Under the pieces are notes generated by a model. It ran no database searches. It had not been told where the DNA came from and saw only the letters and a program-made list of their open reading frames with translations. 64,000 nucleotides of DNA. Source: Actinomadura harenae. GTDB taxonomy: Bacteria; Actinomycetota; Actinomycetes; Streptosporangiales; Streptosporangiaceae. The stretch spans positions 97,436 to 161,435 of the forward strand of contig NZ_RFFG01000006.1 in the NCBI RefSeq assembly GCF_003696215.1, given 5' to 3'. Of this stretch, positions 7,859 through 15,586 are shown piece after piece. The translations under genes were made by a program, and so were the position numbers. Within the stretch, counting starts at the first letter, position 1; the number at the start of each line of letters is the position of its first letter.

Positions 7859-8145
7859 CGACCGTCCTGGTCACCGGCGGCGTCGTGATCCGCTGCGTCT
7901 GCCCCCGCCAGGTCGATACGCCCGGATTCCGGGCCGCCGCGGCCGCCGGTCCGTCCGCTACCGGCCGTATGCGGGGCGTCCCGCCGGGTCGCGTCCTGGA
8001 CGCCGTGGACCGCTCCCTCGCCCGCCGTCCCGCCCGCGACCTGTACGTCTTCCCCGACCCGCTGACCAGGGCCGTGGCCCGCGCGCGGCGCTGGCTCCCC
8101 GGCCCCACCGCGCGCCCTGTGGGACGGATCACCGCGTCACGCTGA
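7855..8145 (+). pseudogene. Collapsed short-chain dehydrogenase (SDR) remnant
   Basis: A 96-codon frame that begins MTTVLVTGG, the first strand and start of the SDR NAD-binding glycine loop, and then jumps straight into VVIRCVCPRQVDTPGFRAA, which resembles the sixth strand and proline-rich segment (usually V.PG.V.TP) near the C-terminal third of SDRs. The nucleotide-binding helix, the NNAG region and the YxxxK active site are all absent. An in-frame internal deletion of roughly 150 codons is the simplest explanation. It cannot be an active oxidoreductase, though a short peptide may still be translated by coupling from the acetoacetate-decarboxylase gene. Confidence 0.5.
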
Positions 8146-8229
8146 GTGGACCCGGAGCGCGTAAGCTGTCTCTTTCGCGTTTCCGGGACGGGCCCGGGAC
8201 GCCGCCCGACGCAGCGAGGAGCAGCACCG

Positions 8230-10743
8230 ATGTCGTCCGAGGTCACCGACCGTCCGCCCGGCAGCGAGACGGGCGACGGCGCCGACGCCGGGACGCAGGG
8301 GACGCCCCCGCTGAAGGACCGCGAACTCGCCGCCGAGCAGCGTTTCGTGGACCAGGCGTACGTGCGGCTCGGCGAGATGCGCGAGGACGCGCGGGCCATG
8401 CTCCGCGAGGGCTTCCGGCAGTCCCTGGCCGGCACCAAGGGCTCCCTGGTCGACCGCGACGCGATGGTCCACCAGGCGGCGCAGCGCGCGCACGCCCTCG
8501 ACATCGCCGACGACGGCCTGGTGTTCGGCCGCCTCGACCTGACCCCGCGCGAGTACGCCGACGAGGCGCGCCCGTCCGGGCAGGCCGAGACCCAGCCGTC
8601 CGGGCGGATCGTGGACGGCCGCGAGGTCCGCTACGTGGGCCGCATCGGCGTCCGGACGCGCGAGCACGACTCCCTGGTGATCGACTGGCGCGCGCCCGCC
8701 GCCGAGGACTTCTACCGCGCGACCCCCGAGGAGCCGCGCGGCGTGATCCGCCGCCGCGTCCTGCACTCGCGTGGGCACAAGGTCGTCGACATCGAGGACG
8801 ACCTGCTCGACCCGGACGCCTCCGACGGCCTGTCCGTGGTCGGCGACGGCGCGTTCCTGGCCTCCCTCGCGCGCACGCGCGAAGGGACGATGCGCGACAT
8901 CGTCGCCACCATCCAGCGCGAGCAGGACGAGGTCATCCGCGCCCCCGCCGACGGCACCGTCCTCGTGCGCGGGGCCCCCGGCACGGGCAAGACGGCCGTC
9001 GCCCTGCACCGCGTCGCGTACCTGCTCTTCCGCCACCGCCGCCGGTTCGGTTCGCGCGGTGTGCTGGTCGTCGGGCCGAACGCGCGTTTCACGTCCTACA
9101 TCGAGCGCGTCCTGCCGTCCCTGGGCGAGGGCTCGGCGACGCTGCGCTCGCTGGGCGACCTGGTGCCGGGCGTGACCGCGACCGCGCACGACACCCCGGA
9201 CCTGGCCCGGCTCAAGGGCGCGGACGCGATGGTCCACGTCCTGCGCCGCGCCGTCACCGACCACGCCCCCGAGGCGCCGGACGACCTGCGCGTCGTCTAC
9301 CACGGCGTCGTCCTCCGCCTCGACCGCGGACGCCTCGACAAGGCCCGCGCCGAGGTCCACCGCCGTGCCCGCGGCTCGGTCAACTCCGCGCGCGGCCGCG
9401 CCGCCGACGTCCTGCTGGACGCCCTGTGGGAGGCGTTCGGCCGCGTCGGCGGCGCGCAGGCCCTCGAGGAGGACTCCGGCCAGGGCGAACTCGCCCTCTG
9501 GAACTCGATCCTCGCCGCCGACGGCCTCGGCGAGCTCGACACGGGCGGCCGTCCCGCGGCGCGCCGCGGCAGCCGCGAGGAGTTCGGCACCCGGATCCGC
9601 GAGCAGCGCGCGTTCACCGACTTCCTCCAGGCGTGGTGGCCGATCCGCACCCCGCTGGACGTCCTGTCCGCGCTGTCCGACCCGTCCCGGCTGCGCCGCG
9701 CCGCCGGCCGCGACCTGGACCGCTCGGCGCTCGACGCCCTCGCGGCGTCCTGGGCGTCCGGCGTCGTCACCTACCAGGACGTCGCGCTGCTGGACGAGCT
9801 CGACGCCCAGCTCGGCACCCCGCCGCGTCCGCCGCGCCGCCGCGCCCCCGCCGACGGCGACCCCTTCGTCGTGGACGGCGTGAACGTCCTGACCGGCGAG
9901 GCCGTCCCCGACGACGACTGGGAGCCCGGCATGGACGAGCTGACCACCTCGATCGAGCGCCTGGAGCGCGCCCGCCGCGTCGACGACGGCGTCGTCGAGG
10001 AGCGCCCCGAGTACGCGCACATCGTCGTCGACGAGGCGCAGGACCTCTCCCCCATGCAGTGGCGCATGCTCGGCCGCCGCGGCCGCCAGGCCAGCTGGAC
10101 CGTCGTCGAGGACCCGGCCCAGAGCGCCTGGGAGGACCTCCCCGCCGCCCGCGCCGCCATGGACGCCGCCCTCGGCGGCGAGCAGCCGTCCCGCAACCGC
10201 CGCGGACGCGGGGGCCGGGGCCGTCCCGCCCCGCGCTCGGCCCGGACCGTCCGGCACGAGTACGAACTCACCACGAACTACCGCAACTCCATCGAGATCG
10301 CCGCGGTGTCGGCCCGCGTCCTCGCGCGCGCCCTGCCCGAGGCCCGCCCGGCCCGCGCCGTCCGCGCGTCGGGCCTCGACCCGGTCGTCCGGGTCGTCCG
10401 GGCGGAGGACCACCTCACGTCCGCCCGCGAGGCCGCCGAGGAACTGCTCGCCCAGGTGGACGGCACGATCGGCCTGATCGTCCCGATGCCGTCCGGCGAC
10501 GCCTGGTCCGCCGCCGACCGCGACGCCCTGACGGACGCGCTGCCCGAACGCGTCCAGGTCCTGGACGTCCTGGAGGCCAAGGGCCTGGAGTTCGACGCCG
10601 CCGTGATCGTCGCCCCGGAGACGGTCGCGTCCCAGTCCCCGCGCGGCCTGCGCGTCCTGTACGTCGCGGTCTCCCGGGCCACCCAGCGCCTCACGGTCCT
10701 CACCGCCGACCCCGGCTGGCGAGACCTGCTCCTGGGCGTCTGA
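8230..10743 (+). CDS. helR: HelD/HelR-type RNA polymerase-recycling ATPase
   Basis: An 837-aa superfamily 1 helicase-like ATPase of the HelD family, which binds RNA polymerase, frees stalled complexes and, in actinomycetes (HelR), can protect against rifampicin. Residues about 30-110 form the charged helical N-terminal arm expected to enter the secondary channel. Walker A is GAPGTGKT at 248-255, Walker B is VVDEAQDLSPMQW, and VLEAKGLEFDAAVIV and LYVAVSRATQRL are motifs V and VI. ATG 8230 has GAGGAG upstream. The central AAAs of Rad3-type iron-sulfur helicases are lacking. No rifampicin-associated element (GGGGCTTGC inverted repeat) is seen upstream, so its induction mode is open. Confidence 0.88.
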   Translation: MSSEVTDRPPGSETGDGADAGTQGTPPLKDRELAAEQRFVDQAYVRLGEMREDARAMLREGFRQSLAGTKGSLVDRDAMVHQAAQRAHALDIADDGLVFGRLDLTPREYADEARPSGQAETQPSGRIVDGREVRYVGRIGVRTREHDSLVIDWRAPAAEDFYRATPEEPRGVIRRRVLHSRGHKVVDIEDDLLDPDASDGLSVVGDGAFLASLARTREGTMRDIVATIQREQDEVIRAPADGTVLVRGAPGTGKTAVALHRVAYLLFRHRRRFGSRGVLVVGPNARFTSYIERVLPSLGEGSATLRSLGDLVPGVTATAHDTPDLARLKGADAMVHVLRRAVTDHAPEAPDDLRVVYHGVVLRLDRGRLDKARAEVHRRARGSVNSARGRAADVLLDALWEAFGRVGGAQALEEDSGQGELALWNSILAADGLGELDTGGRPAARRGSREEFGTRIREQRAFTDFLQAWWPIRTPLDVLSALSDPSRLRRAAGRDLDRSALDALAASWASGVVTYQDVALLDELDAQLGTPPRPPRRRAPADGDPFVVDGVNVLTGEAVPDDDWEPGMDELTTSIERLERARRVDDGVVEERPEYAHIVVDEAQDLSPMQWRMLGRRGRQASWTVVEDPAQSAWEDLPAARAAMDAALGGEQPSRNRRGRGGRGRPAPRSARTVRHEYELTTNYRNSIEIAAVSARVLARALPEARPARAVRASGLDPVVRVVRAEDHLTSAREAAEELLAQVDGTIGLIVPMPSGDAWSAADRDALTDALPERVQVLDVLEAKGLEFDAAVIVAPETVASQSPRGLRVLYVAVSRATQRLTVLTADPGWRDLLLGV

Positions 10744-10767
10744 GGGGTTTCGCCCCGAACGCACAAC

Positions 10768-10791
10768 GTCCGGACCGCGACCGGTCCGGAC
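10768..10791 (+). terminator. Perfect hairpin downstream of helR
   Basis: GTCCGGACCG (10768-10777) and CGGTCCGGAC (10782-10791) pair perfectly around a CGAC tetraloop, 25 bases past the helR stop. There is no T-run after it, so it is a GC-type actinobacterial terminator. Confidence 0.65.
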
Positions 10792-11146
10792 CACGAAAAG
10801 GCGAAACCGCTCCGGCCGGGACGGTGAGGAGGTGGGCCGTCCGGCCTTCACGTGCGGTCAGCGAGCGCTGGGGCCCTCGTCGACCGGTTCATCTGGGGTG
10901 GATTTCGGCGACGCCGTCGGCGCCGAGCTCGGAGGGGCGGGTGACCGTTCAGCGGCCGGGGCGTCCGCCCTGGGAGCGGTCGTCTCCGGGCGGCGCCGCG
11001 AGATCGGTTCCGCCGCGGGGCGAGCCCGGCGGACCGGGCTCCTTGACGATCACAGGGTCAGCTCGTCCGGAGGGCTCCTGCGAGCTGAGGTCGGTGTGGT
11101 TCACATCGGGCCTCACAGGTGGCTTCTTTCTGTGCGTCCCGCCCGG
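10792..11146. other. Intergenic region with no supported gene
   Basis: About 355 bases separate the helR terminator from the convergent small membrane-protein gene. Frames that are open here give Arg/Gly-rich sequences with no domain features. No clear repeat or promoter was seen. Confidence 0.4.
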
Positions 11147-11452
11147 TCAGCCGACGTCGGCCCCGACCAGGGCGGGGTCGGTGGCCGCCTCCTCCGGTAC
11201 ATGCGCGCCGGGGACGCGCGCCTCCGGGATCCGCGTGCCCGGGGGACGCGCGCCCGGAGTGCGCTCGTCGGCCGAACGGCGCGCCCACACGAAGGGCGAC
11301 CTGTAGCTGGACCGGCCGGAGCCGTCCATGTCCGGACGCCAGAACTGCGCCCGCCGACTCATGACGGAGAACCGCATGAGATAGACCAGGCTGGCGATCA
11401 GCCCGACCAAAGCCAGCGCCACCAGCAGATAGACCATCACGACGTCGATCAC
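11147..11452 (-). CDS. Small single-pass membrane protein
   Basis: A 101-aa protein from GTG 11452 with AGGAGG seven bases upstream, a strong ribosome site that supports it as real. Residues 2-26 form one transmembrane helix (VVMVYLLVALALVGLIASLV), followed by a basic segment RFSVMSRRAQFW and a long Pro/Arg/Ala-rich cytoplasmic tail. The orientation should be N-out by positive-inside. No family recognised. The tail contains pseudo-repeats of the type PGARPPGTRIPEARVPGAHV. Stands alone, convergent with helR and divergent from the GntR copy 2 region. Confidence 0.6.
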   Translation of the reverse strand: MIDVVMVYLLVALALVGLIASLVYLMRFSVMSRRAQFWRPDMDGSGRSSYRSPFVWARRSADERTPGARPPGTRIPEARVPGAHVPEEAATDPALVGADVG

Positions 11453-11767
11453 CTCGGGACCTCCTTGATCCTGGGTATCGTCCCTCTCTGTTGCGCGTGA
11501 CCGCGTCGACCCGGGGAGGGGATCTCCGCGATCCGGTAAGGCCCGGAACTGGTAGGTACTATCCGAGCACTCAGTGCGTCCTGTTGGCCGGGTCTACCGA
11601 CCGTCAAGCTCACCCATTCGTGTGGCTCGTCCAGTCATCCCAACCACTTACAACTATAGGATTGCCCTCCGCAGGTGATGCCAAACATACGATCATGCTT
11701 CATTCCGAATGAGGTGATGCACTGGTTGTGGACCTCATCCAGTCGTTGGGATGTTTGGAGGCATCGA
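11453..11767. promoter_or_regulatory. Regulatory region upstream of GntR copy 2
   Basis: The 315 bases contain no convincing gene and a noticeably AT-richer segment (11640-11760). CATCCCAAC at 11636-11644 and its exact complement GTTGGGATG at 11745-11753 form a widely spaced 9-bp inverted repeat bracketing the probable promoter; the second copy ends four bases before the GGAGG ribosome site. These could be two operator half-sites for looping autoregulation by the GntR protein. Confidence 0.4.
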
Positions 11768-12547
11768 ATGCCTGCCCGATATGAGGAGATCGCCGCTGAC
11801 CTGCGGCGGAGGATCCGCGACGGAGAGCTCAAGCCCGGCGAGCGGCTCAAGACCGAGAAGCAGCTCGCCGAGGAGTACGACGCCGCCCGCAACACCGTTC
11901 GGGACGCCGTCGCCCGCCTGAAGGCCCTCCGCCTGGTGGAGTCCCGGCCGGGCCTCGGCACCTTCGTGGTCGAGCCGCCGGTGAAGTTCCCGATCACGCT
12001 CACCCCGTCCGAGGACACCGGCTTCAGCGGCGGCGAGGGCAGAGCGTGGGTCGACGAGGTCGCCAAGCAGCAACGCCAGGCCAAGACCTCCGTGCCGACG
12101 GTGGAGATCAAGCAGGCCGACGAGCCGCAGGCCCGCGAGCTGGACATCGAGATCGGGGACATGCTGGTCGTGCGGCACCAGCAGCGCTTCATCACCAACA
12201 ACGGCAGCGACGTGCCCTGGTCACTCCAGACGTCCTTCTACCCGATCGCCCTGCTCGACCGCGGCGCCACGCGCCTGCAGCGCCCCGAGGACATCGCCGA
12301 GGGGACGGTCGCCTACCTGGAGGAGACCCTCGGAATCCGGCAGGCGAGCTATCGCGACCGGATCTGGGTGCGCACCCCGAACGAGGTCGAGATCCGCTTC
12401 TTCGACATGCCTCCCGAAGGAACCGTTCCGGTCTTCGTACACCGCCGCGTGGTGACCGATACCGAGGGAAATCCGTGCCGGTACACCCTCACGGTCTACC
12501 CCACCGACCGCAACGAGTTCATGATCGAGTCCGAGCCTCCCACCTGA
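11768..12547 (+). CDS. GntR family transcriptional regulator with UTRA domain (copy 2)
   Basis: A 259-aa HutC-type GntR regulator started at ATG 11768 after GGAGG. Winged-helix residues 1-70 include YEEIAADLRRRIRDGELKPG, RLKTEKQLAEEY, RNTVRDAVARLKALRLVE and GLGTFV. The UTRA domain carries MLVVRHQQRF, PWSLQTSFYPIALLDRG and the terminal LTVYPTDRNEFMIE. The spaced identities with the regulator at 2262-3071 run end to end, so the two are paralogues. Followed by a terminator-like hairpin and then a DUF6292 gene on the same strand, whereas copy 1 is divergent from its DUF6292 gene. Ligand unknown. Confidence 0.9.
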   Translation: MPARYEEIAADLRRRIRDGELKPGERLKTEKQLAEEYDAARNTVRDAVARLKALRLVESRPGLGTFVVEPPVKFPITLTPSEDTGFSGGEGRAWVDEVAKQQRQAKTSVPTVEIKQADEPQARELDIEIGDMLVVRHQQRFITNNGSDVPWSLQTSFYPIALLDRGATRLQRPEDIAEGTVAYLEETLGIRQASYRDRIWVRTPNEVEIRFFDMPPEGTVPVFVHRRVVTDTEGNPCRYTLTVYPTDRNEFMIESEPPT

Positions 12548-12559
12548 CGTTTTCGACAC

Positions 12560-12582
12560 TTCTGGGGCACTTCTCCCCAGAA
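12560..12582 (+). terminator. Hairpin between GntR copy 2 and DUF6292 copy 2
   Basis: TTCTGGGG (12560-12567) and CCCCAGAA (12575-12582) form a perfect 8-bp stem with a 7-nt loop 13 bases after the GntR stop. It suggests that the downstream DUF6292 gene has its own promoter in the remaining 165 bases, or is reached by read-through. Confidence 0.5.
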
Positions 12583-12747
12583 ACCAGAGCAGGAGCGCTG
12601 CAATCGCGACGAACTGATGACACAGTGACCTTCAGGGCACCGCTGTCCGCCGCACCAGGAGCGACCGAAGCCCCACCGGATCACGAACACTCCCTCGCAA
12701 CTTATGGCCGGACCATCAGAGCCCGCCTGAACCAGATGGAGAGAGCC

Positions 12748-13149
12748 GTGGCAGAGAATGTCGTGGTGAAGCCGCACGAGGACGTCAAGCTCGACGTCTT
12801 CCGGCCGTACCTGGCCGAGTCCGTCCGCGCGCTGGAGGCGGCCGGCGCCGAGCCGACCCAGGCCTGGCTCGACCCGTGCGGGCCCCGTGACGCGACGATC
12901 GTCATGGGCGCCAAGGCGCTCGTCTGGGACGAGGAGTCCGGATGGCGCGTGGGCGACTTCGTGAGCGGCGAGCCGGGTGAGCGGACCCGGCTCGAGGACG
13001 TGCGCCACCTCGGCGGCGGCGTGCTGATCGAGCCGTCCGAGGTGGCCGCGCGCATGGCGGCGGGCACGTCCGAGCCGTACCGCCGGTACCGTTCGCACGA
13101 GGACGACCCGGAGGGCCTCGACGCCGAAGTGCGCGCCAGGTACTCCTGA
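12748..13149 (+). CDS. DUF6292 family protein (copy 2)
   Basis: A 133-aa soluble protein started at GTG 12748, six bases after GGAG inside ATGGAGAGAG; an in-frame ATG at 12736 is possible. It has the same blocks as copy 1: QAWLDPCGPRDATIV, KALVWDEESGWRVGDFVSG, RLEDVRHLGGGVLIE and a final YRRYRSHEDD. Function is unknown. Copy 1 carries an extra SASADR insertion before ALVWDEE and a longer tail. The repeated association with GntR/UTRA regulators suggests that it modulates or is controlled by them. Confidence 0.8.
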   Translation: MAENVVVKPHEDVKLDVFRPYLAESVRALEAAGAEPTQAWLDPCGPRDATIVMGAKALVWDEESGWRVGDFVSGEPGERTRLEDVRHLGGGVLIEPSEVAARMAAGTSEPYRRYRSHEDDPEGLDAEVRARYS

Positions 13150-13230
13150 GCACCTCCGACACCGGGGCCGGCCACTCCCTCGCAGTTGAGGCGCGCGTGG
13201 GAGGTTCGGCGGGCTGCGGCGTCGTGAGGG

Positions 13231-13494
13231 TTAGAGGAAGCGGACGCATTCGAGGTCGGAGGTGTCCTCTTCGCGGACGTAGACCTTGCCGCCCTGCTGG
13301 ATGACGTTCTCCAGGTAGGCGTAGACGCCGAGGGCGCGGTTGATCACGTCGGTCTTGGTGTCGTCGGTGAGGCGCATGAGGTCGGTGAGGGCGGCGGCGC
13401 CCTTGGCCGTGAGGTTGACGGTGACCCGTTCGCGCGCGCCGGGGCCCTCGGAGTGGGGGCCCTGGTCCGCCGAGGGGGCTTCGGACTTGTTCAT
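13231..13494 (-). CDS. Small ribbon-helix-helix-like protein
   Basis: An 87-aa protein with GGAGGAG upstream of ATG 13494. After a polar N-terminus of about 22 residues, RVTVNLTAKGAAALTDLM followed by TDDTKTDVINRALGVYAYLE is the beta-strand/helix/turn/helix layout of MetJ/Arc (CopG-like) repressors, in which the strand inserts into the DNA major groove as a dimer. The C-terminal KVYVREEDTSDLECVRF may be a strand-rich extension. It could be an orphan transcription factor or an antitoxin, but no toxin partner is adjacent. Confidence 0.65.
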   Translation of the reverse strand: MNKSEAPSADQGPHSEGPGARERVTVNLTAKGAAALTDLMRLTDDTKTDVINRALGVYAYLENVIQQGGKVYVREEDTSDLECVRFL

Positions 13495-13718
13495 CAGCGG
13501 ATCTCCTCCACCGGGACGGCTCCTCGCCCCGCTCGCGGCCCGTCGGGGACCCGGTGGCCGCCGCCGTGTGCGGCCAGTATGCGCCTCGGGCGTACGCCGG
13601 TCAACGCGGGTGAGGAGGGACTTACCCGGTTTGTCACCGTTCTACTCTTCTTACTTCCACGCCATGCATGCGATGTGTGTGTAACGTATGTACATCACTC
13701 ACATCTCAGTCCACTGTC

Positions 13719-14708
13719 ATGAGCATGGCCCGCACAGTGCGGGTCACGGAGCGAGATCGGGGGCGGCTGATGCCCGGGACGATCGTGCTGGTCATGGCCA
13801 TAATTCTGGTCGCCGTGACCATGGTGCTCATGACGGCGCAGCAACTGGCCATGCTCCGGCTGCTGCTCCGTCAGGACGACCGAGGGCGGGACGACCGGTC
13901 CGGCGGCGAGGGCCGCGGCTCTCATGAGAAGGCCGGGCCGGCCATGTTCGTCGTGGAGGAGACGTCCGCGACGGTGGCGTCCGTCCCGGTGGACGACCGT
14001 GTCCCGGCGCGGCCGCCGCTGGCGGTCGTCCGGGACGGGGAGCGGGTCGCGGACGCGCCCGCGCTCTGGCGGGGGGCGCGGGAGTGCACGATCATGTTCG
14101 TCGACATCGCCGGGTTCGGCGCGGCGCGGCGCAGCGAGCGCGACCGCCGGACGCTCCGGGACGTCACCTACACGCTCGTCGAGGACGCGCTCGACGAGGT
14201 CGGCGCGGGCCCGTCGGTCTGGTACCGCGAGGACCGGGGCGACGGCGCGCTGCTGCTCCTGCCGGACGGCGTGCCGGCCGAGCGGCTGGTCGCCAGGGCC
14301 GTCCCGGCGATGCTGGACGGGCTCCGCCAGCACGACCGGTCCGCCGGGCCCGGCCTGGACCTGCGGCTGCGGGTCTCGCTCGACGCGGGACGCGCCGCCG
14401 TGGACGAGCGGGGCGCCTTCGGCGACACCGTCATCGCGGCCTCGCGCCTCCTGGACGCCCCGCTCCTCAAGGACCGGCTGACCGAGCCCGGACGACTGCT
14501 CGCCCTGATCCTCTCCGCGCGCGTGCACGCGGCGCTGCCCGAGACGGACGCGTTCGAGCGGATCGACGTCCACGTCAAGGAGCACCGGCTCGTCGGCTGG
14601 ACGGCCCTGTACGGCGCCGACCTGGACGGGGCCGGCGGCCTCGACCACCGGGCCGTCCTGCCGCACCGGGCCCGGAGGCTGATCCGGGCCGGGCGGGCGG
14701 CGGGTTAG
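13719..14708 (+). CDS. Membrane-anchored class III nucleotide cyclase-like protein
   Basis: A 329-aa protein. A basic N-terminus precedes one membrane helix (PGTIVLVMAIILVAVTMVLM, residues about 18-37), then a charged linker and a cyclase-type domain from about residue 120. Metal-binding aspartates are present in TIMFVDIAGFG and in EDRGDGALLLLP. The motif that normally reads G-x-x-V-N-x-A-x-R is FGDTVIAASR, so the transition-state asparagine is isoleucine while the arginine remains. Catalysis is therefore doubtful, and a sensory or scaffold role is as likely. Start taken at ATG 13719; ATG 13770, just before the helix, is an alternative. The stop overlaps the convergent GT2 stop by three bases. 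Confidence 0.65.
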   Translation: MSMARTVRVTERDRGRLMPGTIVLVMAIILVAVTMVLMTAQQLAMLRLLLRQDDRGRDDRSGGEGRGSHEKAGPAMFVVEETSATVASVPVDDRVPARPPLAVVRDGERVADAPALWRGARECTIMFVDIAGFGAARRSERDRRTLRDVTYTLVEDALDEVGAGPSVWYREDRGDGALLLLPDGVPAERLVARAVPAMLDGLRQHDRSAGPGLDLRLRVSLDAGRAAVDERGAFGDTVIAASRLLDAPLLKDRLTEPGRLLALILSARVHAALPETDAFERIDVHVKEHRLVGWTALYGADLDGAGGLDHRAVLPHRARRLIRAGRAAG

Positions 14709-15586
14709 ATGATCGGCGGACGGCCCGTCCGGGTCATCCGCCAGGCGGTCTTCCACGAGATCGGGCGGCGCGGCCCCGCGGGCTTGCGCCAGCCCTCGGC
14801 GAAGCCCTGGAACCAGGGCTTCAGCGCGCTCGGCTTTCGCTCGCGCAGGACGGTCATGCCGACCCAGACGCCGAGGTAGGTCAGCGCCAGCAGCCAGGGC
14901 AGGTTGCGGCGCGCGAGCCAGACGCGGTTCCGGGCGTTGTACCGGTAGAACATCTCGTGCCGCGTCGGCAGGACGGCCGGGTGGAACATCACCGCGGACG
15001 CGTCGTACACGATGTGGTAGCCCGCGTTGAGGACCTGCCAGGCGAGGTCGGTCTCCTCGTGGGCGTAGAAGAAGTCCTCGGGCAGGCCGCCGCCCGCGTC
15101 GAACGCGGCGCGGCGGACGGCGCAGGCGCCGCCGAGGAACGTCGTGACCGCGGACGAGCGCTCCGGGTCGCCCGCGCGGAGCCGGGGCACGTGCCGGCGC
15201 TCGCCGCGTCCGCCCTCGGGGTCCCGGACGCGGAACGAGACGATCCCGAGGGTCGGGTCGGCGGCGAACCGGTCGCGCAGGTGGACGCCTAGACGGGGCG
15301 AGCGGTACCAGCCGTCGTCGTCCAGGAACAGGATCAGGTCACCGCTGGACACCTCGACGCCGCGGTTGCGGCCGCCGGGGATGCCGAGGTTGCGGGGCAG
15401 GCTGAGCGTCTTGACGCGCGGGTCGCTGAACGGCGCCTCGTGGGCGCGCTCGCCGACCGGGTCGACGCCGTTGCCGACGAGGACGACCTCGACGTCCACG
15501 TGCTCCTGGTCGAGCGCGCTCTGCACGGCGCGGGCGAGCTCGACCGGACGGTTGCCCATGGTCAGGACGACGACGCTGAGTTTCAC
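14705..15586 (-). CDS. Glycosyltransferase family 2 protein (GT2), rhamnosyltransferase-like
   Basis: A 293-aa GT-A fold transferase starting at GTG 15586 with GGAGG seven bases upstream. The N-terminus KLSVVVLTMGNRP and the segment LPRNLGIPGGRNRGVE are typical of WbbL-like GT2 enzymes. LILFLDDDGW gives the DXD-type metal/nucleotide site, and FFYAHEETDLAWQVLNAGY holds the ED catalytic-base motif. A hydrophobic stretch LPWLLALTYLGVWVGMTVL near residue 245 suggests membrane association. The start overlaps the stop of the preceding CDP-alcohol phosphotransferase gene (GTGA), so they are translationally coupled. It is the last gene of the minus-strand polyol/lipid series and probably glycosylates its product. 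Confidence 0.85.
   Translation of the reverse strand: MKLSVVVLTMGNRPVELARAVQSALDQEHVDVEVVLVGNGVDPVGERAHEAPFSDPRVKTLSLPRNLGIPGGRNRGVEVSSGDLILFLDDDGWYRSPRLGVHLRDRFAADPTLGIVSFRVRDPEGGRGERRHVPRLRAGDPERSSAVTTFLGGACAVRRAAFDAGGGLPEDFFYAHEETDLAWQVLNAGYHIVYDASAVMFHPAVLPTRHEMFYRYNARNRVWLARRNLPWLLALTYLGVWVGMTVLRERKPSALKPWFQGFAEGWRKPAGPRRPISWKTAWRMTRTGRPPII

Noticed and set aside
10832..11500. Plus-strand open frame after helR
   Set aside because: No ribosome site, shadow-type composition, and it overlaps the better supported small membrane protein gene on the other strand.
12046..12747. Long frame extending DUF6292 copy 2 back into the GntR gene
   Set aside because: It is an out-of-frame shadow of the GntR coding region; the DUF6292 core starts after the GTG at 12748.
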